From Streptococcus mitis (GTDB lineage Bacteria > Bacillota > Bacilli > Lactobacillales > Streptococcaceae), in assembly GCF_013305725.1 (NCBI RefSeq), contig NZ_CP047883.1:289001-353000 (forward strand): 64,000 nt of DNA, read 5' to 3'. Below the pieces are notes generated by a model. It worked only from the letters and a program-made list of their open reading frames with translations, made no database searches and had not been told where the DNA came from. Below, in pieces: positions 50,506 to 61,307 of this stretch (position 1 is the stretch's first letter; every line of letters begins with the position of its first letter). Both the position numbers and the translations under genes were made by a program.

Positions 50506-51456
50506 ATGACAAAAGAATTTCATCATGTAACGGTCTTACTCCACGAAACGGTTGATATGCTTGACGTAAAGCCTGACGGTATCTACGTTGATGCGACTTT
50601 GGGTGGAGCGGGCCATAGCGAATATTTATTAAGTAAATTAAGTGAAAAAGGCCATCTCTATGCCTTTGACCAGGACCAGAATGCCATTGACAACGCGCAA
50701 AAACGTTTGGCACCCTATATCGAAAAAGGGATGGTAACCTTTATCAAGGATAATTTCCGTCATTTACAGGCACGTTTGCGCGAAGCTGGTGTTCAGGAAA
50801 TTGATGGAATTTGTTATGACTTGGGAGTGTCTAGTCCTCAATTGGATCAGCGTGAACGTGGTTTTTCTTATAAAAAGGATGCGCCACTGGACATGCGGAT
50901 GAATCAGGAAGCTAGTCTGACAGCCTATGAAGTGGTGAACCACTATGACTATCATGACTTGGTTCGTATTTTCTTCAAGTATGGTGAGGATAAATTCTCT
51001 AAACAGATTGCGCGTAAGATCGAACAAGCACGGGAAGTCAAGCCAATCGAGACAACGACTGAGTTAGCAGAAATTATCAAGTCGGCTAAACCTGCTAAGG
51101 AGCTCAAGAAGAAGGGCCATCCTGCCAAGCAGATTTTCCAGGCTATTCGGATTGAAGTCAATGATGAACTGGGAGCAGCAGATGAATCTATCCAGCAGGC
51201 TATGGAGATGTTGGCTCTAGATGGTAGAATCTCAGTGATTACCTTTCATTCACTAGAAGACCGCTTGACCAAGCAATTGTTCAAGGAAGCTTCAACGGTG
51301 GAAGTTCCAAAAGGCTTGCCTTTCATCCCAGATGATCTCAAGCCCAATATGGAATTGGTGTCCCGTAAGCCAATCTTGCCAAGTGCAGAAGAATTAGAAG
51401 CCAATAACCGCTCGCACTCAGCCAAGTTGCGCGTGGCCAGAAAAATTCACAAGTAA
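50506..51456 (+). CDS. rsmH: 16S rRNA (cytosine(1402)-N4)-methyltransferase
   Basis: 316 residues (formerly mraW). SAM-binding motif [32 protein letters not shown], and the C-terminal [12 protein letters not shown] are family hallmarks. Methylates C1402 of 16S rRNA. First gene of the division/cell-wall cluster. Confidence 0.97.
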   Translation: MTKEFHHVTVLLHETVDMLDVKPDGIYVDATLGGAGHSEYLLSKLSEKGHLYAFDQDQNAIDNAQKRLAPYIEKGMVTFIKDNFRHLQARLREAGVQEIDGICYDLGVSSPQLDQRERGFSYKKDAPLDMRMNQEASLTAYEVVNHYDYHDLVRIFFKYGEDKFSKQIARKIEQAREVKPIETTTELAEIIKSAKPAKELKKKGHPAKQIFQAIRIEVNDELGAADESIQQAMEMLALDGRISVITFHSLEDRLTKQLFKEASTVEVPKGLPFIPDDLKPNMELVSRKPILPSAEELEANNRSHSAKLRVARKIHK

Positions 51457-51467
51457 GAGGGGAAAAG

Positions 51468-51785
51468 ATGGCAGAAAGAATCGAAAAAACAAGCCAGTCG
51501 CTGCAAACCAAGTTTAAGAGATTTTCACGAGTAGAGAAGGCATTTTATCTTTCGATTGCTTTGACTACAATTGTTTTAGCAATTAGCGTTGTGTTTATGC
51601 AGACAAAGCTATTACAAGTTCAGAATGAATTGACCAAGGTTAATGCTCAGATAGAAGAAAAGAAGACAGAACTCGATGATGCTAAGCAGGAAGTGAATGA
51701 ATTGATTCGTTCAGAGCGCTTGAAAGAGATTGCAGATAAAAAAGATTTGAAATTGAATAACGAAAATATCCGAACAGCGGAGTAA
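51468..51785 (+). CDS. ftsL: Cell division protein FtsL
   Basis: 105 residues. One membrane helix (AFYLSIALTTIVLAISVVFM) then a coiled coil (VQNELTKVNAQIEEKKTELDDAKQEV). Small bitopic divisome protein that works with DivIB and DivIC. Position between rsmH and pbp2X is the standard streptococcal order. Confidence 0.93.
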   Translation: MAERIEKTSQSLQTKFKRFSRVEKAFYLSIALTTIVLAISVVFMQTKLLQVQNELTKVNAQIEEKKTELDDAKQEVNELIRSERLKEIADKKDLKLNNENIRTAE

Positions 51786-51788
51786 GAT

Positions 51789-54044
51789 ATGAAACAATTG
51801 AAAGAAAAAATTATCCGTTTTGCCGTTCGCAACCGTAAATCACCAGAAGAAAATCGCCGAAGAGTAGGGAAGAGCTTAAGTTTATTGGCAGTCGTACTCT
51901 TCGCTGTCTTTTTGGTCAACTTTGCGGTCATTATCGGAACGGGTAGTAAATTTGGTAAAGACTTGGTCAGAGAGGCTAAGAAGGTTCACCAGACAACGAA
52001 GACCATTCCGGCGAAACGAGGAACCATCTATGATCGAAATGGAACGCCAATAGCAGAAGATGCGACTTCTTATAATGTGTATGCTGTTATTGACAAGACC
52101 TACAAGTCAGCTACTGGGAAAGTTCTTTATGTAGAAGATTCACAATTTAGTAAAGTTGCAGAAATTTTTCATAAATACCTAGATATGGATGAGTCCTATG
52201 TGACAGAACAACTTGCTCAGCCCAATCTGAAACAGGTATCGTTTGGTACAAAAGGAAATGGTATTACTTATGCCAATATGATGGCTATTAAAAATGACCT
52301 CAAGACTGCTGGTGTGGAGGGGGTTGATTTTACAACTAGTCCTAACCGCAGTTATCCGAATGGTCAGTTTGCTTCATCATTTATTGGTCTAGCACAACTT
52401 CATGAAAATGAAGATGGTAGCAAGAGTTTGTTAGGGACATCTGGTTTAGAGAGTTCTCTAAATAGAATTCTTGCGGGAACAGATGGGGTTATCACTTACG
52501 AAAAAGATCGTCTGGGAAATATTGTACCAGGTACAGAGCAAGTTTCTCAACAAACTGTAGACGGGAAGGATGTTTATACCACTCTTTCAAGTCCCTTGCA
52601 GTCCTTCATGGAAACACAGATGGATGCCTTTCAAGAAAAGGTAAAAGGCAAGTACATGACAGCTACCTTGGTCAGTGCTAAGACAGGTGAAATCCTCGCT
52701 ACTACTCAAAGACCTACCTTTAATGCAGACACTAAGGATGGTATCACTAAAGACTTTGTCTGGCGTGATATCCTCTATCAAAGTAACTATGAGCCAGGGT
52801 CAACCATGAAGGTGATGATGTTGGCAGCAGCTATTGATAATAAGACTTTCCCTGGTGGAGAATACTTTAACAGTAGCGAGTTGAAACTGGCAGATGCAAC
52901 CATTCGAGACTGGGACGTTAACGAAGGTTTGACGAGTGGTGGAACAATGACCTTTTCTCAAGGTTTTGCCCACTCTAGTAATATCGGGATGACCTTGCTT
53001 GAGCAGAAAATGGGAGATGCGACTTGGCTCGATTATCTCAATCGCTTTAAGTTTGGAGTGCCGACGCGTTTTGGTCTGACTGATGAGTATACAGGTCAAT
53101 TGCCTGCAGATAATATTGTCAATATTGCCATGAGTGCATTTGGTCAGGGGATTTCTGTAACGCAGACCCAGATGCTACGTGCTTTTACAGCCATTGCCAA
53201 TGATGGTGTTATGTTAGAGCCGAAATTTATCAGTGCCCTTTATGACCCTAATGATCAATCTGTTCGTAAATCTCAAAAAGAGGTTGTCGGAAATCCTGTA
53301 TCGAAAGAAGCGGCATCAGTCACGCGTGACCACATGGTTATGGTCGGAACAGACCCTACATATGGAACTATGTATAATCATAGTACAGGCAAGGCAACTG
53401 TCAATGTTCCGGGTCAGAATGTGGCCCTTAAATCAGGGACTGCGCAGATTGCGGATGAGAAAAATGGTGGTTATCTTACAGGTTCAACAAACTACATTTT
53501 CTCAGTTGTTTCTATGCACCCAGCGGAAAATCCTGACTTTATTCTCTATGTAACGGTTCAACAACCTGAGCATTATTCAGGTATTCAACTTGGAGAGTTT
53601 GCCAATCCAATTCTTGAAAGAGCCTCAGCTATGAAAGAATCACTTAATCTTCAGTCAACTGCTAAGAATTTGGAGCAGTTTAGTAAGATTACAAGTTATG
53701 CAATGCCTGCAACTAAGGATTACACGCCGGGTGATTTAGCAGAGGAATTACGACGTAACCTTGTTCAACCAATCGTTATTGGAACAGGAACTAAGGTTAA
53801 AGATAGTTCTGTTTCTGAAGGGAATAATTTGGAAGCCAATCAGCAAATCTTAATTCTATCTGATAAGCTTGAAGAAATGCCGGATATGTATGGATGGACA
53901 CAGGAAAATGTTCAAGCATTTGCCAAATGGTTGAACATTGAAGTAGAGTGGGATGGTACAGGTAAAACGGTTCAAAAACAGAGTGTTCGTGCCAATACTG
54001 CCATCAAAGATATTAAAAATTTGAAAGTAACTTTAGGAGATTAA
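51789..54044 (+). CDS. pbp2X: Penicillin-binding protein 2X
   Basis: 751 residues. Short cytoplasmic part and one membrane helix (near 30-55), a pedestal domain, then the transpeptidase with EPGSTMKV (SxxK, active-site Ser), HSSNIG (SxN) and ALKSGTAQ (KSG), and two C-terminal PASTA domains. Septal peptidoglycan transpeptidase and main beta-lactam target. The Thr of STMK is present, so the well-known Ala exchange at that position is absent. Sequence departs from pneumococcal R6 at several places known from memory, as expected for a mitis-group relative. Confidence 0.97.
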   Translation: MKQLKEKIIRFAVRNRKSPEENRRRVGKSLSLLAVVLFAVFLVNFAVIIGTGSKFGKDLVREAKKVHQTTKTIPAKRGTIYDRNGTPIAEDATSYNVYAVIDKTYKSATGKVLYVEDSQFSKVAEIFHKYLDMDESYVTEQLAQPNLKQVSFGTKGNGITYANMMAIKNDLKTAGVEGVDFTTSPNRSYPNGQFASSFIGLAQLHENEDGSKSLLGTSGLESSLNRILAGTDGVITYEKDRLGNIVPGTEQVSQQTVDGKDVYTTLSSPLQSFMETQMDAFQEKVKGKYMTATLVSAKTGEILATTQRPTFNADTKDGITKDFVWRDILYQSNYEPGSTMKVMMLAAAIDNKTFPGGEYFNSSELKLADATIRDWDVNEGLTSGGTMTFSQGFAHSSNIGMTLLEQKMGDATWLDYLNRFKFGVPTRFGLTDEYTGQLPADNIVNIAMSAFGQGISVTQTQMLRAFTAIANDGVMLEPKFISALYDPNDQSVRKSQKEVVGNPVSKEAASVTRDHMVMVGTDPTYGTMYNHSTGKATVNVPGQNVALKSGTAQIADEKNGGYLTGSTNYIFSVVSMHPAENPDFILYVTVQQPEHYSGIQLGEFANPILERASAMKESLNLQSTAKNLEQFSKITSYAMPATKDYTPGDLAEELRRNLVQPIVIGTGTKVKDSSVSEGNNLEANQQILILSDKLEEMPDMYGWTQENVQAFAKWLNIEVEWDGTGKTVQKQSVRANTAIKDIKNLKVTLGD

Positions 54045-54045
54045 C

Positions 54046-55026
54046 ATGATTAGTTCCATTAGTGCTGGAATTCTTAGCTTTTTATTAACAGTTATTGGTA
54101 TTCCAGCCTTTATCCAATTTTATCGAAAAGCCCAGATTACTGGACAGCAGATGCATGAGGATGTCAAGCAGCATCAGGCAAAAGCTGGAACTCCAACTAT
54201 GGGGGGACTTGTTTTCCTTGTTGTTGCAGTTGCGGTGAGTTTCCTCGTCGCTCTTTTTTCAAAACAATTGACCAATAATGTTGGTATGATTTTGTTTATT
54301 TTGGTCTTGTATGGCTTGGTTGGTTTTTTAGATGACTTCCTCAAGGTCTTCCGCAAGATCAATGAGGGGCTAAATCCCAAGCAGAAATTGGCTCTTCAGC
54401 TTCTAGGTGGCGTCATTTTCTATCTTTTTTATGAGCGTGGGGGCGATATGCTCTCTGTCTTTGGTTACCAAGTGCATCTAGGGATTTTCTATATTATCTT
54501 CGCTCTTTTCTGGCTAGTCGGTTTTTCAAATGCAGTGAACTTGACAGACGGTATTGACGGTTTAGCGAGTATTTCCGTTGTGATTAGTTTGTCTGCCTAT
54601 GGAGTTATTGCCTATGTGCAAGGTCAGATGGATATTCTTCTAGTGATTCTTGCCATGATTGGTGGTTTGCTAGGCTTCTTCGTCTTTAACCATAAGCCTG
54701 CTAAGGTCTTTATGGGAGATGTGGGAAGTTTGGCTCTCGGTGGAATGCTGGCAGCTATTTCAATGGCTCTCCACCAAGAATGGACTCTCTTGATTATCGG
54801 AATTGTTTATGTCTTTGAAACAAGTTCAGTTATGATGCAAGTCAGTTATTTCAAACTGACAGGTGGGAAACGTATTTTTCGTATGACGCCTGTGCATCAC
54901 CATTTTGAGCTTGGAGGATTGTCTGGTAAGGGAAATCCTTGGAGCGAGTGGAAGGTTGACTTCTTCTTTTGGGGAGTGGGGCTTCTAGCAAGTCTTTTGA
55001 CGCTAGCCTTTTTATACCTACTGTAA
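54046..55026 (+). CDS. mraY: Phospho-N-acetylmuramoyl-pentapeptide transferase
   Basis: 326-residue integral membrane enzyme with about ten helices. Conserved motifs: [19 protein letters not shown] (DD motif), [13 protein letters not shown] (catalytic Asp) and [11 protein letters not shown] (HHH). Makes lipid I from UDP-MurNAc-pentapeptide. Begins one base after the pbp2X stop. Confidence 0.97.
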   Translation: MISSISAGILSFLLTVIGIPAFIQFYRKAQITGQQMHEDVKQHQAKAGTPTMGGLVFLVVAVAVSFLVALFSKQLTNNVGMILFILVLYGLVGFLDDFLKVFRKINEGLNPKQKLALQLLGGVIFYLFYERGGDMLSVFGYQVHLGIFYIIFALFWLVGFSNAVNLTDGIDGLASISVVISLSAYGVIAYVQGQMDILLVILAMIGGLLGFFVFNHKPAKVFMGDVGSLALGGMLAAISMALHQEWTLLIIGIVYVFETSSVMMQVSYFKLTGGKRIFRMTPVHHHFELGGLSGKGNPWSEWKVDFFFWGVGLLASLLTLAFLYLL

Positions 55027-55032
55027 AAAATA

Positions 55033-55066
55033 AATCAGGATGAAGCTTATCTTCATCCTGATTTTT
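55033..55066. terminator. Terminator between mraY and the GH95 gene
   Basis: ATCAGGATGAAG-CTTAT-CTTCATCCTGAT stem with T runs on both strands, so it can end both converging genes. Confidence 0.9.
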
Positions 55067-55079
55067 GTGTGGTTAAACG

Positions 55080-58000
55080 TTAGTTGGATTCATCCTTTTT
55101 ACTCTTAAGTAGAAAAGTTGCTGTTAGGACTAGACTCAATCCTGACAAGAATAGTAGTGGATTGGATGTTTCACCAGTAGCTGGAAGTTGTTCTTTAGGA
55201 GAATCATTTGCAGATTGAACAAGGTCTGGACTAGATGAAACTTGCTTAGAGCTGTTGGCTAATGGTTTGATATCTGTTTCACTTGGTTTTTGATTTGCAG
55301 TAATTGATGCTCCATTAGCTCGATAAACGACTGCATAGGTGCTGAAATGACTAGTCGTAAATTCTGCCATTCCCTCGCGAATAGTAAAATCGAGTGCCTG
55401 TAACTCTTTTGATGGAGTTAGGTAGTAAACATTTTCGACAGCAGAGGAAATAGGCAAGCGAACCAAGACAGATCCTTTTGGTTGTAAACTCTGGTCTGTT
55501 GAATTTTTAAGGTGAAGATCGTAAGCATCATAGGTCTTACCAAATAGTTCTTGAGCTAAGACATGTCTGCTAGAAATATGAGAAATTCCCTCTAAGTCAG
55601 TCGCTCCTCCAATAATTTCAACTCCAGTCCTTTCATCCTTTAAGACACGAAGTTTATATCCAGGAACAGAAACAGTAGGTGCTTGCTCCTGTCCTGCTGT
55701 GCCGATAGGTTTCGTGTACTCAGGAATAGAAACCGTAAGTGCTTGCTCTTGTCCTGCTGTGCCGATAGGTTTCGTGTACTCAGGAATAGAAACCGTAGGC
55801 GCTTGCTCTTGTCCTGCTGTGCCGATAGGTTTCGTGTACTCAGGGATAGAAACCGTAGGTGCTTGCTCTTGTCCTGCTGTGCCGATAGGTTTAGTATATT
55901 CAGGAATAGAAACGGTAGGTGGCTGTTCTTGTCCCATCGTGCCGATAGGTTTAGTGTATTCAGGGATAGAAACCGTAGGTGCTTGTTCTTGTCCCACTGT
56001 GCCGATAGGTTTAGTGTATTCAGGGATAGAAACCGTAGGTGCTTGTTCTTGTCCCACTGTGCCGATAGGTTTAGTGTATTCAGGGATAGAAACCGTAGGT
56101 GCTTGTTCTTGTCCCACTGTGCCGATAGGTTTAGTGTATTCAGGGATAGAAACCGTAGGTGCTTGTTCTTGTCCCACTGTACCGATAGGTTTAGTGTATT
56201 CAGGGATAGAAACCGTAGGTGGTTGTTCCTGTCCTGCTGTGCCGATAGGTTTAGTGTATTCAGGAATTTCTACAATAGGAGCAGGATCATCTCCCTTGCT
56301 TGTAGTTGGTTGCTGATTCTCAACCTTCTTCTCATCCTTTTTGGTAAAGACAGCTACTACAGGACTGCTTGTTGTATTTTCCTGGATAGAATAAGCTTCT
56401 ATCGCATTTCCAACTTTTCGATTGGTTTCGTCAGGGATAGGGATTTGTACCTGTTTATCTTGGATTGATAAGACAGTCTGATCCCCAGTCGTAACCAGAT
56501 GATTATCGTCTATCCTGCGTAAAACGAGTGGATCTTTGATACCAGGGAAGGTTACAGCGATGGCTTCCCAATCTCCAGCTGGAAGAGTTAAAGAGATGTT
56601 TTTATCCCCTTCCTTAAGTGGTGCGATACTTGGACTATCCAAGCTTACAGCTGGAGATTTAATCACATCAAATGAATCTAGAGAAATTTTCTTGCGACCT
56701 GCTGGTGAATTTGGATCAACTTTCAATGTCAAAATATGATTACCATCGGTCAGATTAGTAAATTCTCCAATTAAGGTTGCCTTTTGGGTAGCTCCAGCTG
56801 TGTAGAAGTCTAGACTTGGCATTTCTTTGCCATCTAGTGTCACGAGAGCTTTTCCGAGAGCGGATGTTTTAAGTCCGTAAATTCGAATACCTGTTCCAGT
56901 AAATGGAATGGTTGCTTGAGCTTCTGAAGCAGTACTTGGGTCACTGTTATTGATGTCCGCATATTTTTCTGTGCTCTTATATAATTCAGTGTCGCTCCAA
57001 TCTTTGAATTGAGATCCGTATTGAATGCGAGAGTCACGGTCATCCATTTTTTCAATAGTTGTTCCCTGTCCAGGTAAAACTTTAAAGTAGTCTAAGGAAA
57101 TTTTGGAACGTTCACTGCCACGGTGTTTATGCTCTTGTTTTACAGTGATGGTCATCACATGAGCACCATCTGACAATCCTGTGAAGCGACCGATAAGGCT
57201 CCCTTTTTCAGTTGCACCTGCAGTATAAAAGTCCAGTTCACCGACTGATTTACCATCGATTTTGACTTCAGCGATTCCCAATTGAGATGATTTGAGACCA
57301 TAGATTTCAATGCCAACACCATTGAAAGGAATGGTTGCTGTCGCATCTTTATCTGTATAGTTACCTAGTGAAAGGTCGGCAAACTTCTCTGTTCCTCCAA
57401 ATAATTCTGAGTCTGCCCAGTTTCCAAATGCAGAACCGTATTGGATTCGGCTATCACGGTCATCCATCAATTGGTTATAGGTTTCGACATTGGCCTTTTC
57501 GGATACCTGTGTAGAAACATTACCTAGCATAGCCTTAACAGTATAAGTGTAGACGAGTTGAGGATTGAGTGAGCGGTCGATAAAATGGGTTTGATTGGTT
57601 ACAAATTCTCTGCTTGCAGAGGTTTGGCCAGATTCGTCTTTCGCTTGTCTTTGGATAACATAGTGGGTAGCGCCTTCTACTTGGTTGAAGGTAAGTTCGG
57701 CAGTGACGCCATTTTGTCTAACTGCTGTCAGACTGGTTACACGACCAGGGAAATGTTCAAAGGTAATGACATCACCTTTTTGTGTTGCCAGTTGAATGCG
57801 GCCATCTTTAAGAACAGTTGCTTTGACAGATTTGCCATTAACCTTAACCTGACTGGCTTCGATATTTGGATAATCTACAACTAGGTCTCCACCGACATTT
57901 GAAAGGAAGGACAAGCTTTGCAGGTTTTTATCTTTCCACTTCATGCTAACTTCAAAGTTACCACGGGCAACCAGACCAGAAACCTGACCGTCTTTCCAAG

Positions 58001-60533
58001 CATCTGGAAGGGCTGGCAATGGTGCAATGTAGCCAGTGTGTGATTGAAGAAGCATTTCTGCAATTCCACTGGTTGCTCCAAAGTTTCCATCGATTTGGAA
58101 AGGTGCGTGCGTATCCCAAAGGTTTTCTAGGGTTGAATACTTGAGCTGTTCAGCGAGCAAGCGATGGGCGCGGTTACCGTCCAGCAGACGAGCCCAGAGA
58201 TTGATTTTATTAGCCTTAGACCAACCAGTACCACCATCTCCGCGGTGATTGAGGGTAGCACGTGCAGCCTCTAAGTATTCAGCCTGGTCCTTGCTAAAGA
58301 GTGTACCTGGGAAGAGGCCAACTAGGTGGGAAACGTGGCGGTGGTTATTTTCAATCCCTTCATTAGTGAATTGTGGACTGTCTTCCTCGTACCATTCCTT
58401 GATGCGTCCCTCTTTGTTGATGTGAAGGGGTTTTAGTTTGTCAAATTTAGCCTTGACCTCTGTTACTAAGTCTTGGTCGACTTTTAGATGGTTTGCAACT
58501 TCCATGTAGTCGTGGAATAGCTGCCAGACTAGCGACTGATCAAAGGTGTTTCCGATGGTGATGGTACCATGTTCTGGTGAGTAGGATGGAGAAGACACCC
58601 AACGGTCACTGGCCTGGTCATAGTGCAAGAAGGAGTTCCAGAACTTAGCAGTCTCTTTCAACATAGGATAAATCTTTTCTTTGAGATAAGTCTCATCCTT
58701 GGTGAATTTATAGTAGTCATAGACGTTCTGCATCATCCAGGCATTAGCTGCTGGCGACCAACCCCAATAGTAATTCCAACCAGGAGTAGTCCAGCCAAAG
58801 GGTGTAGCTTGAGTGTGGACCAGCCAGCCATTTTCTTGTCCATCTTTGGATTCGATGCCAGCGTATTCCTTAGCAGCGATACGGCCATAGTAACGCATAT
58901 CGTCAATGTAATTGATCATTGGCTTGGCTGTTTCAGCTAGATTGCTCATGTAGGCTGGCCAATAGTTCATTTGCAAATTGACATTGAGGTGGTAATCAGC
59001 GTTCCAAGGTGGATTGTCTACGGCATTCCAGACTCCTTGTAGGTTGGCAGGAAGGGCATCTGTCCGATCACGAGACGAACTAATCAATAAATAACGTCCG
59101 TATTGGAAGAAAAGTTCTTCCAGTTTTTGCCCTTTTGTTGGGTTATAGGTTTGAAGGGCCTCTTTTGTCGTTTGAGCAATATTGCTTCCACCTAGGTTTA
59201 GTTTAACGCGGTTAAAGAGGCTTTGATAGTCTTTGATATGGTTCCTTTTAAGTGTCTCGTAGTCTTTGCCCTGAGCAGCTTCTACAATCCCTTTAACTGT
59301 TTTTTCGAGGTCAATGTCTTTTCGATAGTTGGTTTTAGGATTTTGAGCAAAGTTAGTCTTGGCACTGAGTAAAAGCGTAGCGTAGCTGGCCCCTGTGATC
59401 GTTAAACTATCCTCATGAACAGTAACTTTTCCGTCCGTTTTAATTCCTAGATAGGATGCGAACTGGAGGCCATTATCTTTGACTGTACCTTTTAGTAGGA
59501 TACCATTTGGGTCTGTCGTAACATGGCCACTCTTGTAGTTAGAATACTCCGCTGAGTAGTCTCCGTTAGCAAGTAAATCTTCTGTTAAGCTATTCCAAAC
59601 TGTAAAATCAAGTTTTTTGTCCCCTTTTTGGGTCAAGTGGGTCACGGTGACATCATCAGGGTAACTTGAGAAGGTTTCTCTTTTAAAGGTCGTTCCATCT
59701 TGGGTGTAAGAAGTTGTAGTAGTGGCTTCTGTGATATCCAAACCACGGTGATAGTCTGTAACTGTATCCAGCCCCTTTTTCTGGTTATTGAAGACCATGA
59801 AGATATCACCAAAGGCTAGATAACGTCCATACTGGGCATTGTTTGGTCCAACTAGATTTTGTTCAGCTAATCGTTTGGCTTTTTGGCGATCTCCGTCTTC
59901 AAGAGCCTTACGAATTTCTGCTAAAATTTTATACCGTTCCTGATAGTTTCCTCCATTATAGTCGGTACTGTCGGGACGCGGTCCACCTGACCAAAGAGTT
60001 TTTTCGTTGTATTGGATTCTCTCCTCGCCGATGAGACCAAAAACCTTAGCACCCATTTCACCATTCCCAACTGGAAGGGCTTGTTTTTCCCAGCCATCAT
60101 AGGAAGGAGCTGTTGGTCGATCATAGTTTAGCTGATAGTTGCTTTGTTCTGTCACAGGTAGTTCTTGTTTTTCGGTTTCCTTATTTTCATTAGGTTTGAC
60201 AATAGCCTCAGTACTGGCTTGATTAGTTGTAGCAGAGGCAACATTAGCCTCAGCGGGTCTGCTTTCAGAAACACTATTATCAGCTAGAACTGGTTTTGAA
60301 TGGTCAACTGCTTCGCTTGGCTGTGTGTGCTCGGTTGATTCAGTTGTTTTCGTAACGGTATCTGTCTTAGTTGTAGTTTTCTCTAGTGTAGACTCATTTT
60401 GCTTTACTTCAGTAGTATCAGCAGAGACGGTATGACTAGCTAGAAAAACTGCTCCAAGCAAAACAGAGGCTGTGCCGACTGTTAGCTTTCGAATACTGTA
60501 GCGACAGGATTTCTCCCTCCAAATTTTTTCCAT
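55080..60533 (-). CDS. LPXTG surface GH95 alpha-L-fucosidase
   Basis: 1,817 residues. YSIRKLTVGTASVLLG signal, a low-complexity Thr/Glu stretch (to about 135), then a GH95 catalytic region (about 140-900). Catalytic-site motifs: LPVGNGEMGAKVFG, NPPWNADYHLNVNLQMNYWP (Asn pair), SPSYSPEHGTI (Glu) and QIDGNFGATSGIAEM (Asp). Two CBM-like repeats each start DDRDSRIQYGS (about 1035-1330), then the ten-copy 20-residue repeat, a final domain and LPATG anchor. Start 60533 follows GGAGG; a frame from 60548 begins before it. Releases alpha-1,2-linked fucose from host glycans. cre site upstream. Confidence 0.92.
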   Translation of the reverse strand: MEKIWREKSCRYSIRKLTVGTASVLLGAVFLASHTVSADTTEVKQNESTLEKTTTKTDTVTKTTESTEHTQPSEAVDHSKPVLADNSVSESRPAEANVASATTNQASTEAIVKPNENKETEKQELPVTEQSNYQLNYDRPTAPSYDGWEKQALPVGNGEMGAKVFGLIGEERIQYNEKTLWSGGPRPDSTDYNGGNYQERYKILAEIRKALEDGDRQKAKRLAEQNLVGPNNAQYGRYLAFGDIFMVFNNQKKGLDTVTDYHRGLDITEATTTTSYTQDGTTFKRETFSSYPDDVTVTHLTQKGDKKLDFTVWNSLTEDLLANGDYSAEYSNYKSGHVTTDPNGILLKGTVKDNGLQFASYLGIKTDGKVTVHEDSLTITGASYATLLLSAKTNFAQNPKTNYRKDIDLEKTVKGIVEAAQGKDYETLKRNHIKDYQSLFNRVKLNLGGSNIAQTTKEALQTYNPTKGQKLEELFFQYGRYLLISSSRDRTDALPANLQGVWNAVDNPPWNADYHLNVNLQMNYWPAYMSNLAETAKPMINYIDDMRYYGRIAAKEYAGIESKDGQENGWLVHTQATPFGWTTPGWNYYWGWSPAANAWMMQNVYDYYKFTKDETYLKEKIYPMLKETAKFWNSFLHYDQASDRWVSSPSYSPEHGTITIGNTFDQSLVWQLFHDYMEVANHLKVDQDLVTEVKAKFDKLKPLHINKEGRIKEWYEEDSPQFTNEGIENNHRHVSHLVGLFPGTLFSKDQAEYLEAARATLNHRGDGGTGWSKANKINLWARLLDGNRAHRLLAEQLKYSTLENLWDTHAPFQIDGNFGATSGIAEMLLQSHTGYIAPLPALPDAWKDGQVSGLVARGNFEVSMKWKDKNLQSLSFLSNVGGDLVVDYPNIEASQVKVNGKSVKATVLKDGRIQLATQKGDVITFEHFPGRVTSLTAVRQNGVTAELTFNQVEGATHYVIQRQAKDESGQTSASREFVTNQTHFIDRSLNPQLVYTYTVKAMLGNVSTQVSEKANVETYNQLMDDRDSRIQYGSAFGNWADSELFGGTEKFADLSLGNYTDKDATATIPFNGVGIEIYGLKSSQLGIAEVKIDGKSVGELDFYTAGATEKGSLIGRFTGLSDGAHVMTITVKQEHKHRGSERSKISLDYFKVLPGQGTTIEKMDDRDSRIQYGSQFKDWSDTELYKSTEKYADINNSDPSTASEAQATIPFTGTGIRIYGLKTSALGKALVTLDGKEMPSLDFYTAGATQKATLIGEFTNLTDGNHILTLKVDPNSPAGRKKISLDSFDVIKSPAVSLDSPSIAPLKEGDKNISLTLPAGDWEAIAVTFPGIKDPLVLRRIDDNHLVTTGDQTVLSIQDKQVQIPIPDETNRKVGNAIEAYSIQENTTSSPVVAVFTKKDEKKVENQQPTTSKGDDPAPIVEIPEYTKPIGTAGQEQPPTVSIPEYTKPIGTVGQEQAPTVSIPEYTKPIGTVGQEQAPTVSIPEYTKPIGTVGQEQAPTVSIPEYTKPIGTVGQEQAPTVSIPEYTKPIGTMGQEQPPTVSIPEYTKPIGTAGQEQAPTVSIPEYTKPIGTAGQEQAPTVSIPEYTKPIGTAGQEQALTVSIPEYTKPIGTAGQEQAPTVSVPGYKLRVLKDERTGVEIIGGATDLEGISHISSRHVLAQELFGKTYDAYDLHLKNSTDQSLQPKGSVLVRLPISSAVENVYYLTPSKELQALDFTIREGMAEFTTSHFSTYAVVYRANGASITANQKPSETDIKPLANSSKQVSSSPDLVQSANDSPKEQLPATGETSNPLLFLSGLSLVLTATFLLKSKKDESN
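55681..56280. repeat. Ten tandem 60-bp repeats
   Basis: Each unit encodes EYTKPIGTxGQEQxPTVSIP (x = A, V or M; A or P). Some adjacent copies are identical over 60 bp. Copy number likely varies between strains and sets the length of the wall-spanning stalk. Long antisense frames here are artefacts of the repeat. Confidence 0.92.
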
Positions 60534-60552
60534 AGAAACCTCCTTCATTAAT

Positions 60553-60639
60553 TAAAAGCGCTTTCATTTTTATGAGACGAACTTTTATTTCTATATTGTA
60601 TTGTTAATCTAATTTTACCAGCTAATGAAGTATTGTCAA
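60553..60639 (-). promoter_or_regulatory. Promoter and cre site of the GH95 gene
   Basis: Minus strand TTGACA (60634-60639), 16 bases, TAAAAT (60612-60617). cre-like TGAAAGCGCTTTTA at 60553-60566 lies in the leader, the same layout as for the GH29 gene. No gene in 60534-60860. Confidence 0.72.
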
Positions 60640-60795
60640 GGGGATTTGAGAAGGATATATATTTGATATTGTTTTGTATTAAAAAAGTGGAGGGAACGAA
60701 TGGTAAGAGAGTGTATTTTTAATATTCTTTCTAGTTTTGATTAGAACAATAAGCCAACTTTATTACAGTCTACCCATCCCTGAAAGCGTAAAACA

Positions 60796-60827
60796 AACTA
60801 GTCAGGGTGGCTAGTTTATGGTATAAT
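60796..60827 (+). promoter_or_regulatory. yneF promoter
   Basis: Extended -10 TGGTATAAT (TATAAT 60822-60827). A dyad AAACTAG/CTAGTTT at about 60794-60817 precedes it. Confidence 0.6.
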
Positions 60828-60860
60828 GAAAGAGACTCAAAAAGAAACAGGAGAAATATG

Positions 60861-61109
60861 ATGGATTTACTATTAGCAATTGTATTGATTGTGCTAGCTT
60901 TTCTAGGAGGAGCTCTTGGAGGAATGTACTTGGTTCGTAAGCAAATTGAAAAAGAATTCGCTGACAACCCACGTTTGAATGCTGAAGCAGTTCGTACTCT
61001 TTTGAGTGCAAATGGTCAAAAACCAAGCGAAGCTAAGGTACAACAAATTTACCACCAAATCATCCGCCAACAAAAGGCAGCCCTTGCTAACAATAAAAAG
61101 AAAAAATAA
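60861..61109 (+). CDS. UPF0154/YneF family small membrane protein
   Basis: 82 residues. One N-terminal helix ([23 protein letters not shown]) then a charged cytoplasmic part with [26 protein letters not shown], the conserved YneF signature. Two adjacent ATGs (60858, 60861) follow AGGAG; the second has better spacing and gives the usual length. Function unknown. Confidence 0.88.
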   Translation: MDLLLAIVLIVLAFLGGALGGMYLVRKQIEKEFADNPRLNAEAVRTLLSANGQKPSEAKVQQIYHQIIRQQKAALANNKKKK

Positions 61110-61114
61110 ATAAG

Positions 61115-61145
61115 GAAAAGTCTGGGATGAAAGTTCCAGACTTCT
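61115..61145 (+). terminator. Hairpin after yneF
   Basis: AAGTCTGG-GATGAAAGTT-CCAGACTT stem. The U run is poor, so it may be a weak terminator. The rest of the gap to racE (to 61307) has small inverted repeats (GATAGTT/AACTATC, GTTCAT/ATGAAC) but no gene. Confidence 0.55.
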
Positions 61146-61307
61146 CACTATGTTGGTTATGGTTTAGGGATGAGACTTTTTCCTTGCATTCTATTGATAT
61201 TTGATTATGATTAAGAGAGATAGTTATTGATTAGGCTGTCATTCAGTTCATAAGGATCAATAATCATAATGAACTATCAATCAGAAAAAAACTAGAAAGA
61301 AGACTGT

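Noticed and set aside
55681..56280. CRISPR-like regular repeat
   Set aside because: Repeats are directly adjacent 60-bp coding units without unique spacers, and no cas genes are present.
55683..56468. Two long overlapping plus-strand open frames (261 and 205 residues)
   Set aside because: They are antisense to the 60-bp repeat of the GH95 protein; a repeat whose period is a multiple of three keeps all frames open. No ribosome binding site.
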